In this document: in pieces, positions 1 through 7,395 of the stretch | Layout of the letters: the number at the start of each line of letters is the position of its first letter | Numbering within the stretch: the first letter of the stretch is position 1 | Source of the DNA: an uncultured Oscillospiraceae bacterium | Lineage (GTDB): Bacteria > Bacillota > Clostridia > Oscillospirales > Oscillospiraceae | Assembly: GCA_934643765.1 (NCBI GenBank) | Contig: CAKUCT010000022.1 | Location: forward strand, 1-15,236 | Length of the DNA stretch: 15,236 nt | Direction of reading: 5' to 3' | The notes under the pieces: generated by a model | The model's database searches: none | Seen by the model: the letters and a program-made list of their open reading frames with translations, nothing else | Told to the model about the DNA's origin: nothing | Translations under genes and position numbers: made by a program

Positions 1-1435
1 CGATAAGGTCAGTCTGGAAGTCAAGGCCGGAACGGTTCACGCACTGATGGGCGAGAACGGCGCCGGTAAATCGACGCTGATGAAATGCCTGTTCGGCATT
101 TACAACAAGGACAGCGGCCATATCTATCTCGAAGGCCGGGAGGTCAACTTCACCAGCAGCAAGGAGGCGCTGAACAACGGCGTCGCCATGGTGCACCAGG
201 AGCTCAACCAGGCGCTCAAGCGCTCGGTTATGGATAACCTCTGGTTGGGCAGATATCCCAAAACAGCCGGTTTCGTGGTCAACGAAAAGAAGATGTACCG
301 CGACACCGTTGAAATTTTCAAAGAACTCGGCATTGACGTCGATCCGCGACGGATCATGAGCACAATGCCGGTTTCGCAGCGTCAAATGGTGGAAATTGCG
401 AAGGCAGTTTCCTATCACTCGAAAATTATTGTATTTGATGAGCCGACGTCGTCTCTGACAGAGGAAGAGGTTGAGCACCTGTTCCGGATTATCAACATGC
501 TTCGCGACCGCGGCCTTGGCATCATCTACATTTCTCATAAAATGGCGGAGATCAAGCGCATCTCCGATGAAATTACCGTCATGCGTGACGGCCAGCACAT
601 TGCCACAAAGCCGGCATCTGAGCTGGAAATGAACGATATCATCCGGCTGATGGTCGGCCGTGAGCTTGGAAACCAGTTCCCGCCGAAGACGAACAAGCCG
701 GGCGAAACGTATCTGGAGGTCAAGAACCTCTCCGGTATGTACAACCAGCTGCGGGACGTGTCCTTCACGGCGCGGCGCGGCGAAATTCTGGGCCTTGCGG
801 GTCTGGACGGCAGCGGCCGCACGGAGACGCTCGAGACCATGTTCGGCGTGGCGACGCGCAAGAGCGGCACGATTCTGCTTGGCGGCAAGGAGTGCAAGAA
901 CCTCAACCCGCGCCAGTCGATCAAAAACCGCTTCGCTCTTCTGACCGAAGAGCGCCGCGCAACCGGCATCTTCTCGATCCTGAATATCCGGGAAAACACG
1001 GTTATTTCGAGCCTCGGCAAGCACAAGCGCTTTGGCATCATGCTCAGCAGCAAGTCCATGAAGGCGGACACCCAGTGGTCCATCGACGCCATGCACACCA
1101 AGACGCCCTCGCAGGAGACGAAAATCCGCGCGCTCTCCGGCGGCAACCAGCAGAAGGTCATCATCGGCAGATGGCTGCTGACAGACCCCGAGGTGCTGCT
1201 GCTCGATGAGCCGACGCGAGGCATTGACGTCGGCGCGAAATACGAAATCTATCAGCTGATTCTCGATCTTGCCAACAAGGGCAAGACGGTTCTGATGGTT
1301 TCGTCCGAAATGCCGGAACTGCTCGGCGTGTGTGACCGGATTCTGGTTATGTCCGGCGGACGGCTGGCCGGTGAAGTGGACGCGAAAACCGCGACGCAGG
1401 AAGAGATCATGCGCCTTGCGGCAAAGTATGTGTAA
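1..1435 (+). CDS. mglA: Galactose/methyl-galactoside ABC transporter ATP-binding protein MglA (5' partial)
   Basis: This is the cytoplasmic ATPase of a monosaccharide ABC importer, with two fused nucleotide-binding domains. The reading frame is open from base 2, and the first visible residues (DKVSLEVKAG) lead straight into the Walker A GENGAGKS (bases 50-73). About 30 N-terminal residues are therefore missing compared with a typical ~500-residue MglA, and the internal ATG at 47 is not the real start. NBD1 also shows the signature-like VSQRQMVEIAKA and the Walker B IIVFDEPTSSL. NBD2 has a degenerate Walker A (GLDGSGRTE), a clear LSGGNQQKV signature and Walker B VLLLDEPTRGID, the usual asymmetric arrangement in RbsA/MglA/XylG proteins. 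Sugar specificity is inferred from the downstream MglC-like permease and the gal genes; ribose or another sugar cannot be excluded from this subunit alone. It ends 15 nt before mglC, with a strong SD between them. Confidence 0.93.
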   Translation, partial: DKVSLEVKAGTVHALMGENGAGKSTLMKCLFGIYNKDSGHIYLEGREVNFTSSKEALNNGVAMVHQELNQALKRSVMDNLWLGRYPKTAGFVVNEKKMYRDTVEIFKELGIDVDPRRIMSTMPVSQRQMVEIAKAVSYHSKIIVFDEPTSSLTEEEVEHLFRIINMLRDRGLGIIYISHKMAEIKRISDEITVMRDGQHIATKPASELEMNDIIRLMVGRELGNQFPPKTNKPGETYLEVKNLSGMYNQLRDVSFTARRGEILGLAGLDGSGRTETLETMFGVATRKSGTILLGGKECKNLNPRQSIKNRFALLTEERRATGIFSILNIRENTVISSLGKHKRFGIMLSSKSMKADTQWSIDAMHTKTPSQETKIRALSGGNQQKVIIGRWLLTDPEVLLLDEPTRGIDVGAKYEIYQLILDLANKGKTVLMVSSEMPELLGVCDRILVMSGGRLAGEVDAKTATQEEIMRLAAKYV

Positions 1436-1450
1436 GGAGGAGGTCCCAAA

Positions 1451-2548
1451 ATGGCAAATCCGTTTAAAGGCTTGCAGCGGACTGGAGAAGAATATAAAAA
1501 GATGGACCGGCTGGACAGACGCCGCTTCTGGAGCGACGGCATTCTCAACAATGCTCTGTACATCCTGATGGTCATCTTCGTCATCTACACTGCAATCAAG
1601 AATAAAAACTTTGTTTCCCCTGGTTCGATTGTCAACATCATCTCCCTCGTGGCCGCGTCGCTTCCGATGGCGCTCGGCATCGCGGGCTGTATCGTCCTGA
1701 CCGGTACCGACCTTTCCGGCGGCCGTGTAGTCGGCCTGACGTCTGCAATCGCGGGCGCGCTGCTGCAGGACCGCACGATTGCAAGAAAGCTGTTCTCCAA
1801 CCTGCCGGAAATCAACGGCGGCTGGATTCTGCTGACGGTTCTGTGCGTGGTGCTGGTCGGCGCTTTGATCGGCATGATCAACGGCTTCTTCGTTGCGAAG
1901 TTCAGCCTGCACCCCTTCATCGTCACCCTTGCCACGCAGCTGATTACCTACGGCCTGATTCTGATGTTCTTCATGCTCAACGGCAACAACGGCCAGCCGG
2001 TTTCCGGCCTGTCCCAGGAGTATAAGAACGTTGTTTCGCAGCCGATGTTCAAGATCGTGACGGAAAAGTCCGGTACGATCTCGATTCCCTGGTACGTGCT
2101 GTACGCGGTTCTGTTTGTTATCCTGATGTGGTTCATCTGGAACAAGACCGCCTTCGGCAAGAACATGTTCGCAGTCGGCTCCAACGCAGACGCGGCAAGA
2201 GTTTCCGGCGTCAACGTTTTCTGGACGACCATCCTGGTTCATACGCTGGCTGGCGCCATGTATGGCGTGACCGGCTTCATTGAGGGCGCTCGTATCAGCT
2301 CCATCACCCAGGCAGCCGGCCTCAACTACGAGTCTGACGCGATTGCGGCCTGCGTCATCGGCGGCGTTTCGTTCGTCGGCGGCACCGGCAAGGTCAGCGG
2401 CATTGTCCTCGGCGTGTTTGTTCTGCGTATCATCTTCGTCGCTCTGTCCATGCTCGGCATTGACCCGAACATGCAGTACATCATCAAGGGCGCGATCATC
2501 CTCGCAGCCTGCTCGCTCGATATGCGCAAGTACCTGGTCAGAAAGTAA
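1451..2548 (+). CDS. mglC: Galactose/methyl-galactoside ABC transporter permease MglC
   Basis: This is the membrane subunit of the same sugar importer, of the BPD_transp_2 (RbsC/MglC/XylH) type, 365 residues long. A hydrophilic N-terminal tail of about 30 residues precedes many hydrophobic segments. Family hallmarks visible are the TGTDLSGGRVVGL stretch near residue 95, which resembles MglC more than RbsC, and the conserved NYESDAIAACVIGGVSFVGG loop near residues 293-312 that contacts the ATPase. The start ATG is preceded by a GGAGGAGG Shine-Dalgarno at 1436-1443, directly after the mglA stop, so the two genes are co-transcribed. The length is slightly above the ~336 residues of the E. coli protein because of the longer N-terminal tail. 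The assignment to galactose transport rests on these sequence traits and on the adjacent galE-galM-galT. Confidence 0.93.
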   Translation: MANPFKGLQRTGEEYKKMDRLDRRRFWSDGILNNALYILMVIFVIYTAIKNKNFVSPGSIVNIISLVAASLPMALGIAGCIVLTGTDLSGGRVVGLTSAIAGALLQDRTIARKLFSNLPEINGGWILLTVLCVVLVGALIGMINGFFVAKFSLHPFIVTLATQLITYGLILMFFMLNGNNGQPVSGLSQEYKNVVSQPMFKIVTEKSGTISIPWYVLYAVLFVILMWFIWNKTAFGKNMFAVGSNADAARVSGVNVFWTTILVHTLAGAMYGVTGFIEGARISSITQAAGLNYESDAIAACVIGGVSFVGGTGKVSGIVLGVFVLRIIFVALSMLGIDPNMQYIIKGAIILAACSLDMRKYLVRK

Positions 2549-2562
2549 TTATGGTTCAAGGC

Positions 2563-2592
2563 AGAGGGAGATGCGTGCATCTCCCTCTTTTT
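2563..2592 (+). terminator. Intercistronic hairpin with T-run between mglC and galE
   Basis: A perfect 12-bp inverted repeat, AGAGGGAGATGC (2563-2574) and GCATCTCCCTCT (2577-2588), is followed by a five-T run (2588-2592). It looks like a Rho-independent terminator for the mgl genes. The galE Shine-Dalgarno begins one base later, so there is no room for a promoter between the hairpin and galE. It may act as a partial terminator or as a 3'-end stabiliser of mgl mRNA with read-through into gal. Confidence 0.85.
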
Positions 2593-2600
2593 AAAGGAGG
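2593..2600 (+). promoter_or_regulatory. galE ribosome binding site abutting the terminator T-run
   Basis: AAAGGAGG lies 8 nt before the galE ATG and starts immediately after the terminator T-run. Bases 2584-2590 can pair imperfectly (one G-U) with 2594-2600, forming a short hairpin over this SD that excludes the terminator stem. The SD call is direct; the alternative fold is inference. Confidence 0.8.
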
Positions 2601-2608
2601 TTTCAAGT

Positions 2609-3601
2609 ATGAAAACAATTCTTGTTCTGGGCGGCGCCGGCTATATCGGCAGCCATACCGTATATGAGCTGATTGACAATGGTTACGACGTTGTGGTCGC
2701 GGATAATCTGGAGACGGGCTTCCGCCAGGCGGTGCACCCCAAGGCCAGATTCTATCAGGGAGATATCCGCAACAAAGCGTTCTGCGATCATGTCTTCTCG
2801 TCCGAAAAGATCGACGCGGTCATCCACTTCGCGGCAAACTCTCAGGTTGGAGAGAGCATGGTAAATCCCCTGAAGTATTACGATAACAACCTCGGCGGCA
2901 CACGGACGATGCTGCAGAGCATGATTGAGCACGGCGTCAAGTACATCGTCTTTTCCTCCACAGCGGCTACCTACGGCGAACCCGAGCGCGTGCCGATTCT
3001 GGAGACTGACCCGACGCACCCGACGAACTGCTACGGCGATACGAAGCTCGCGATGGAGCGCATGTTCTACTGGGCATCCGTGGCCCACGGCATCCATTTT
3101 GTCGCGCTTCGGTACTTCAACGCCTGCGGCGCACATATGTCGGGCAAGATCGGCGAGGCCCATAACCCCGAGACGCACCTCATTCCGATTGTCCTGCAGG
3201 TTCCGAACGGCCAGCGCGACCATGTGTCGATCTTCGGCGACGATTATCCTACGCGCGACGGCACCTGCGTCCGCGACTATATTCACATCACAGATCTTGC
3301 AACAGCGCACATTCTGGCTGCTGAGTACCTGATGAACGGCGGCGAAAATAACGTCTTCAACCTCGGCAATGGCGTCGGCTTCACGGTCAAGGAGATCATC
3401 GACACGGCCGAGAAAGTTGTTGGCAAGCCCATCAAGTGCGAAATGGCGCCGCGCCGCGCGGGCGACCCGGCGCAGCTGGTGGCTTCGAGCGAAAAGGCAA
3501 AGAGCGTGCTTGGCTGGAAGCCGAAGTATGACGATATCGAGACGATTATCGGCTCGGCCTGGAACTGGCACAAGGAGCATCCGCATGGCTATGAAGATTG
3601 A
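2609..3601 (+). CDS. galE: UDP-glucose 4-epimerase GalE
   Basis: This enzyme interconverts UDP-galactose and UDP-glucose with tightly bound NAD, regenerating UDP-glucose for GalT in the Leloir pathway. It is a cytoplasmic extended short-chain dehydrogenase of 330 residues, the normal length for the family. The N-terminal Rossmann motif GGAGYIG spans residues 8-14. The active-site serine lies in FSSTAATYG (residues 115-123), and the YxxxK pair is Tyr142/Lys146 in CYGDTK. The HFAAN stretch (73-77) and the RYFNACGA segment are also typical of GalE. The ATG is fixed by an AAAGGAGG SD 8 nt upstream. Its 3' end overlaps galM by 17 nt, which suggests translational coupling. A related sugar-nucleotide epimerase is conceivable from sequence alone, but the galM-galT neighbours make GalE the clear choice. 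Confidence 0.97.
   Translation: MKTILVLGGAGYIGSHTVYELIDNGYDVVVADNLETGFRQAVHPKARFYQGDIRNKAFCDHVFSSEKIDAVIHFAANSQVGESMVNPLKYYDNNLGGTRTMLQSMIEHGVKYIVFSSTAATYGEPERVPILETDPTHPTNCYGDTKLAMERMFYWASVAHGIHFVALRYFNACGAHMSGKIGEAHNPETHLIPIVLQVPNGQRDHVSIFGDDYPTRDGTCVRDYIHITDLATAHILAAEYLMNGGENNVFNLGNGVGFTVKEIIDTAEKVVGKPIKCEMAPRRAGDPAQLVASSEKAKSVLGWKPKYDDIETIIGSAWNWHKEHPHGYED
3572..3577 (+). promoter_or_regulatory. Ribosome binding site that decides the galM start
   Basis: AAGGAG inside the 3' end of galE lies 7 nt before the ATG at 3585 and 13 nt before the in-frame ATG at 3591. The first is the better-spaced start. The frame is open much further upstream within galE, but no family sequence is encoded there. 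Confidence 0.7.
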
Positions 3602-4619
3602 CGCAAGGCCGTTCGGCACCACAAGCCGCGGCGAGGCCGTGACATGCTATACAATGCAGACGGACTCGCTGCGCGTGAGCGTGCTGGACTACGGCGCGAC
3701 CATCCAGTCGGTGCAGACGCAAGATCGCGACGGCGCGTGGCTGGACGTGGTGCTCGGCTATGACACGATCGAAGAATATGAGGCGCACGACGGCTACCTC
3801 GGCGCGTGCGTGGGAAGAGTTGCAAACCGCATTGGCGGCGCGCAGTTTACCCTGAACGGCAGAACCTATTCGCTTGCGAAAAACGACGGAGAAAACCATC
3901 TGCACGGCGGCCTGCGCGGCTTTGATAAGTACGTTTGGCAGGCGCTGGTGAAGCAGGACGCGCTGCGCTTTACGCGCGTGTCGCCGGACGGCGAAGAGGG
4001 CTATCCCGGCAATCTCGATGTGAGCGTGACCTACCGCGTGTCAAATGGAACGCTGGAGATCAGCTATGAGGCGGCGTCCGATCAGGACACGCTCTGCAAT
4101 CTGACGAACCACAGCTATTGGAACCTGAATGGCGGCGGAAGCGTGCTGCGCCATACGCTGCAGGTGCACGCGGACAAATTCCTGGAGAACAGCGCGGCGT
4201 GCATGCCGACGGGAAGAATTTTGCCCGTGGAAAAAACGCCGTTTGATTTCCGTGCGCCGAAGCCTCTGGGGCAAGACATTGAAAAAGACGATGTGCAGCT
4301 TCACAACTGCGGCGGCTACGATCACAACTTCTGCTTGCCAGGAGACGGGCTTCTGCACGAGGCGGCCATCTTATACAGCCCGGACAGCGGCGTGCGGCTG
4401 TGCGTGTCGACGACGATGCAGGGCGTGCAGCTCTACACGGCAAATTTCCTCGGCCCCTGGACGGGTAAGGGCGGAGCCGCGTATGAAAAGCGCGGCGCGG
4501 CGTGTCTGGAAACGCAGTTTTATCCAAACGCCATGGCCTGCGACGGCTTTGAAAAGCCGATTCTGCGCGCGGGCGAGCGCTACCGCCAGATCACACAATT
4601 TTCTTTCTCGCGGGATTGA
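3585..4619 (+). CDS. galM: Aldose 1-epimerase (galactose mutarotase) GalM
   Basis: GalM interconverts the beta and alpha anomers of galactose (and glucose), supplying alpha-galactose to galactokinase. The chosen start gives 344 residues, matching the ~345 usual for the family. Landmarks are the substrate-binding GRVANRI (77-83), NHLHGG (104-109) with the catalytic-type His107, TNHSYWNL (174-181) with His176, and LETQFYPNA (308-316) with the catalytic-base glutamate Glu309. All key residues are present, so the enzyme should be active. There is no signal peptide, so it is cytoplasmic. It starts 17 nt inside galE and ends 11 nt before galT, clearly part of the gal operon. An alternative start two codons later (3591) would remove only Met-Ala. 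Confidence 0.95.
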   Translation: MAMKIDARPFGTTSRGEAVTCYTMQTDSLRVSVLDYGATIQSVQTQDRDGAWLDVVLGYDTIEEYEAHDGYLGACVGRVANRIGGAQFTLNGRTYSLAKNDGENHLHGGLRGFDKYVWQALVKQDALRFTRVSPDGEEGYPGNLDVSVTYRVSNGTLEISYEAASDQDTLCNLTNHSYWNLNGGGSVLRHTLQVHADKFLENSAACMPTGRILPVEKTPFDFRAPKPLGQDIEKDDVQLHNCGGYDHNFCLPGDGLLHEAAILYSPDSGVRLCVSTTMQGVQLYTANFLGPWTGKGGAAYEKRGAACLETQFYPNAMACDGFEKPILRAGERYRQITQFSFSRD

Positions 4620-4630
4620 AAGGAGCAAAT

Positions 4631-6151
4631 ATGGAACCGAAAACGCTGTATGCGGCGATTGATGCGCTGATTGCATATGCCAAGGACTGCGGCTTGCTGC
4701 ATCCGCTCGATGAGACCTTTGCGCGCAACTGTCTGCTGTCCGAGCTGAAGCTGGAGAGCTATGAGAAGACGGAGGGCAAGATGACCTTCCCCGCGTGCCT
4801 GAATACGCTGTGCGACTACGCGGTCAAGGCCGGTCTGATCTCTGACACCATTGCGGCAAGAGACCTGTTTGACACCCGGCTCATGGGCTGCCTGACGCCG
4901 CGGCCGTCTGAGGTTGTGCGCAAGTTCTGGTCGCTCTACGCGGAAGACCCGAAAGAAGCGACGGACTATTTCTACAAGCTCAGCCAGGACTGCAACTATA
5001 TCCGCCGCGACCGTATTGCAAAGGATGAGCACTGGGTGTCCCAGACACCGTATGGCGAGCTGGAAATCTCCATCAACCTCTCCAAGCCCGAAAAGGACCC
5101 GCGCGATATCGCGGCGGCGAAGCTGAAAAAAGCCTCCGGGTATCCCAAGTGCCTGCTGTGCGTGGAAAATGTCGGTTATGCGGGAACGATCTCGCACCCG
5201 GCAAGGCAGAATCTTCGTGTCATGCCCGTGACGATTGACGGCCAGCCCTGGGGCTTTCAGTACTCGCCGTATGTGTATTATAACGAGCACGCGATCGTGA
5301 TGAACACGCAGCACACGCCGATGGCCATTGACCGGGCGGTGTTTGATAAGCTGTTCTCGTTTGTCGAGCAGTTCCCGCACTATTTCCTCGGCTCTAACGC
5401 CGATCTTCCCATCGTGGGCGGCAGTATTCTGGCGCACGAGCATTTCCAGGGCGGCCACCACACCTTCCCGATGGAAAAGGCCGAGAAGGAATTCGGCTTC
5501 AGCGTGCCGGGCTACGAACGCGTGGACTGCTGCGTGGTGAAGTATCCGATGACGGTGCTGCGGCTCAACAGCGCGGACAAGACGCAGCTCTGCGATCTGG
5601 CGGGCGTGATTCTTGCCAAATGGCGCAAGTATTCTGACCCGGAGGCTATGATTTTTGCGGAGACGGACGGCGAGCCCCATAACACCATCACGCCGATTGC
5701 GCGCATGCGCGGCGGGCGGTATGAGCTGGACCTGGTGCTGCGCAACAACCTGACCACGCCGGAGCACCCGATGGGCCTGTATCATCCGCATGAGGAGCTG
5801 CACCACATCAAAAAGGAAAACATCGGTCTGATTGAGGTCATGGGCCTGGCAATCCTGCCGGGCCGGCTCAAAAAAGAGATGGCCGATCTCAAGACGGCGC
5901 TTTTGGCGGGGGCGGATCTTCGCAAAGACGAAACGCTCAGCAAGCACGCCGACTGGGCAGAGGCATTTATGGGCAGACACCCCGAGTTCTGCGCGGACAA
6001 TGCAGACAGCATCATCCGCGACGAGATTGGGCAGGTCTTTGCAAAGGTGCTTGCCTGCGCGGGCGTATATAAGACGACGCCGGAGGGAAGAGCGGCGCTC
6101 AAGCGCTTCCTGGCGGCGGTGGCTGCCGGTTCACAAGGCAGCGGCGCATAA
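4631..6151 (+). CDS. galT: UDP-glucose--hexose-1-phosphate uridylyltransferase, class II GalT
   Basis: GalT transfers UMP from UDP-glucose to galactose-1-phosphate, giving glucose-1-phosphate and UDP-galactose. At 506 residues this is the long class II form characteristic of Bacillota, not the ~350-residue E. coli type. The family features seen are the YIRRDRI segment (123-129), the CLLCVENVGYAGTISHPARQN region (174-194, nucleotide binding) and the His-rich active-site stretch AHEHFQGGHH (268-277). The ATG at 4631 has AAAGGAG at 4619-4625, 5 nt upstream. A TTG at 4616 lies inside that SD region and is rejected as the start. Together with GalE and GalM it covers the Leloir pathway apart from galactokinase, which is not encoded nearby. 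It is followed by a hairpin at 6167-6193. Confidence 0.97.
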   Translation: MEPKTLYAAIDALIAYAKDCGLLHPLDETFARNCLLSELKLESYEKTEGKMTFPACLNTLCDYAVKAGLISDTIAARDLFDTRLMGCLTPRPSEVVRKFWSLYAEDPKEATDYFYKLSQDCNYIRRDRIAKDEHWVSQTPYGELEISINLSKPEKDPRDIAAAKLKKASGYPKCLLCVENVGYAGTISHPARQNLRVMPVTIDGQPWGFQYSPYVYYNEHAIVMNTQHTPMAIDRAVFDKLFSFVEQFPHYFLGSNADLPIVGGSILAHEHFQGGHHTFPMEKAEKEFGFSVPGYERVDCCVVKYPMTVLRLNSADKTQLCDLAGVILAKWRKYSDPEAMIFAETDGEPHNTITPIARMRGGRYELDLVLRNNLTTPEHPMGLYHPHEELHHIKKENIGLIEVMGLAILPGRLKKEMADLKTALLAGADLRKDETLSKHADWAEAFMGRHPEFCADNADSIIRDEIGQVFAKVLACAGVYKTTPEGRAALKRFLAAVAAGSQGSGA

Positions 6152-6166
6152 AACAGTACAGAAAAC

Positions 6167-6197
6167 AGCCGGGCAGAGGATATCTGCCCGGCTATTT
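6167..6197 (+). terminator. Hairpin downstream of galT
   Basis: A perfect 11-bp inverted repeat, AGCCGGGCAGA (6167-6177) and TCTGCCCGGCT (6183-6193), has a 5-nt loop and is followed by ATTTG. The stem is GC-rich and strong but the T-run is short, so it is a plausible yet not ideal Rho-independent terminator closing the gal operon. An A-rich stretch on its 5' side gives little for the opposite strand. Confidence 0.7.
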
Positions 6198-6230
6198 GCA
6201 TAAAAATGCGGACGACAGGCGGCGTGGGTG

Positions 6231-6259
6231 TTTACTTTTCCGGCGGGCAACCGTATAAT
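6231..6259 (+). promoter_or_regulatory. Sigma70/SigA-type promoter for the AEC transporter gene
   Basis: TTTACT (6231-6236, 4/6 to consensus) and a perfect TATAAT (6254-6259) are separated by exactly 17 nt. Transcription would start near 6266, leaving a ~48-nt leader. The leader holds a small GCGGA/TCCGC stem (6276-6288) before the SD AGAGG at 6301-6305. The rest of the galT-AEC gap shows nothing else recognisable. Confidence 0.8.
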
Positions 6260-6313
6260 GAAAGGGCTTGAACGCGCGGAAAATCCGCAGAAAAAGACAA
6301 AGAGGATAGAATA

Positions 6314-7234
6314 ATGGTCGATGTTGGAATGCTGTTTCAGAAGATGCTGATCATGGTCCTGATGATGGCCGTCGGCTTCGTGGCAGGCAAGGCGAAGGTG
6401 ATGACGGAGGAGAGCAACCATTCGCTCTCTGTCATCATCAACAAGATTACCATGCCGTGCATGGTGCTCTATTCGGCACTGAACAATGAGCACGCGCTGA
6501 GCAATGCGCAGGTGATGGAGCTTGTTGTGTTGGCGCTGGCGAGCTATGTGGTGCTGATTTTGCTCTCAAAGCTCTTTACGCTCATCGTCCGCCCGGAAAA
6601 GGGACACCGGGGGCTTTACGAGTTCATCCTGATTTTTGCCAATCAGGGCTTTATCGGCATTCCGGTCATCTCGGCGGTCTATGGGACGGACGCGGTGTTC
6701 TATCTGTCGATTTTTATCATTGTGTTCTTCCTGGTGCTCTACAGCTACGGCACGTGCCTGGTGCAGGAAATCCCGATGAAGAACGTGGACTTCCGGCAGA
6801 TGCTCTCGCCGATGATGATTGCGTCGGTGCTGGGACTGGTTCTGTATCTGTGCAACGTGCGCCTGCCGCAGATTCTGACGGACACGATCGGAAGCTTGTC
6901 GCAGGTATCGACGCCGGGCGCAATGCTGATGACCGGCGCGGCGCTGACGGCAATTCCGCTCAAGGGACTGTTCCGCAACGGAAGGCTGTTCCTGGCCTCG
7001 GCGGCCAAGCTGCTGCTTGTGCCGATTGCGCTGAATCTGGTGTTCCGGCTGTTTATCAAAGACGAGATGATGCTCGGCATTGTGACGCTGGCCTCGGCGA
7101 TGCCGGTGGCGTCCAATCTGAGTCTTCTCGCCGCGCAGTACGGTAAGGACGAGGACCTGGCTGCGTCGGCGGTGTTCATTACGACGGTTCTGTCGGTCGT
7201 GACGATTCCGCTGGTGGCGATGCTCCTTTTGTAA
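6314..7234 (+). CDS. AEC-family transporter (auxin efflux carrier/malate permease type)
   Basis: This is an integral membrane carrier of 306 residues, the usual size for AEC proteins, with roughly ten hydrophobic segments spread along its length and a hydrophilic central loop near residues 150-160. The family-typical motif FANQGFIGIP (108-117) in the middle of the N-terminal half, the TMPCM segment (46-50) and the C-terminal SAMPVASNLSLLAAQYG stretch, which mirrors the first repeat, support the call. Known members transport malate, malonate or other organic acids, and many are uncharacterised. The substrate cannot be read from sequence. A C4-dicarboxylate is inferred from the malate dehydrogenase and fumarase genes just downstream. 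The gene has its own promoter and a strong terminator, so it is a monocistronic unit. SD AGAGG lies 8 nt before the ATG. Confidence 0.9.
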   Translation: MVDVGMLFQKMLIMVLMMAVGFVAGKAKVMTEESNHSLSVIINKITMPCMVLYSALNNEHALSNAQVMELVVLALASYVVLILLSKLFTLIVRPEKGHRGLYEFILIFANQGFIGIPVISAVYGTDAVFYLSIFIIVFFLVLYSYGTCLVQEIPMKNVDFRQMLSPMMIASVLGLVLYLCNVRLPQILTDTIGSLSQVSTPGAMLMTGAALTAIPLKGLFRNGRLFLASAAKLLLVPIALNLVFRLFIKDEMMLGIVTLASAMPVASNLSLLAAQYGKDEDLAASAVFITTVLSVVTIPLVAMLLL

Positions 7235-7240
7235 GCGCTA

Positions 7241-7277
7241 AATACCGCAGGTTATATGGCCTGCGGTATTTTTTTTG
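7241..7277 (+). terminator. Rho-independent terminator after the AEC gene
   Basis: AATACCGCAGG (7241-7251) pairs perfectly with CCTGCGGTATT (7260-7270) across an 8-nt loop, followed by a run of T to 7277. It is a textbook terminator seven nt after the AEC stop codon. Confidence 0.95.
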
Positions 7278-7296
7278 CCCTTTTTCCAGGGAAAGA

Positions 7297-7325
7297 TTGA
7301 AAACAATGCAAAAAGCTGCTATATT
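7297..7325 (+). promoter_or_regulatory. Promoter of the LysR regulator gene
   Basis: TTGAAA (7297-7302) and TATATT (7320-7325), each 5/6 to consensus, are separated by 17 nt. A second TATAAT at 7334-7339 lacks a matching -35 box. The -10 element overlaps an AT-rich dyad at 7320-7337, a natural site for autorepression. The remainder of the gap to the LysR start is the leader. Confidence 0.75.
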
Positions 7326-7337
7326 ATTTTTAATATA
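7320..7337. promoter_or_regulatory. AT-rich inverted repeat over the LysR promoter (candidate operator)
   Basis: TATATTA (7320-7326) and TAATATA (7331-7337) form a perfect 7-bp dyad with a 4-nt T spacer, superimposed on the -10 region. LysR-type regulators commonly repress their own genes from such positions. Pure A/T composition means chance cannot be excluded. Confidence 0.4.
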
Positions 7338-7395
7338 ATATGGCGCCGGAGAAAAACGGACGCAAATCATAAGAGCACATGCAGGAGGACACACT

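Noticed and set aside
3369..3584. Possible 72-codon N-terminal extension of galM
   Set aside because: The extension is an Arg/Ser-rich out-of-frame reading of galE and makes the protein longer than any normal GalM; the SD at 3572-3577 points to 3585.
2603..3622. Antisense open frame (339 codons) opposite galE
   Set aside because: It mirrors galE almost exactly and shows no family motif; it is a codon-bias shadow.
4580..5980. Long antisense open frame (466 codons) opposite galT
   Set aside because: It lies fully opposite a well-conserved galT, encodes no recognisable domain and is explained by GC-rich codon usage that removes stops on the other strand.
6259..6272. Possible CcpA cre site just after the AEC promoter -10
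   Set aside because: TGAAAGGGCTTGAA lacks the central CG and differs from the ideal palindrome at three positions, so it is not convincing.
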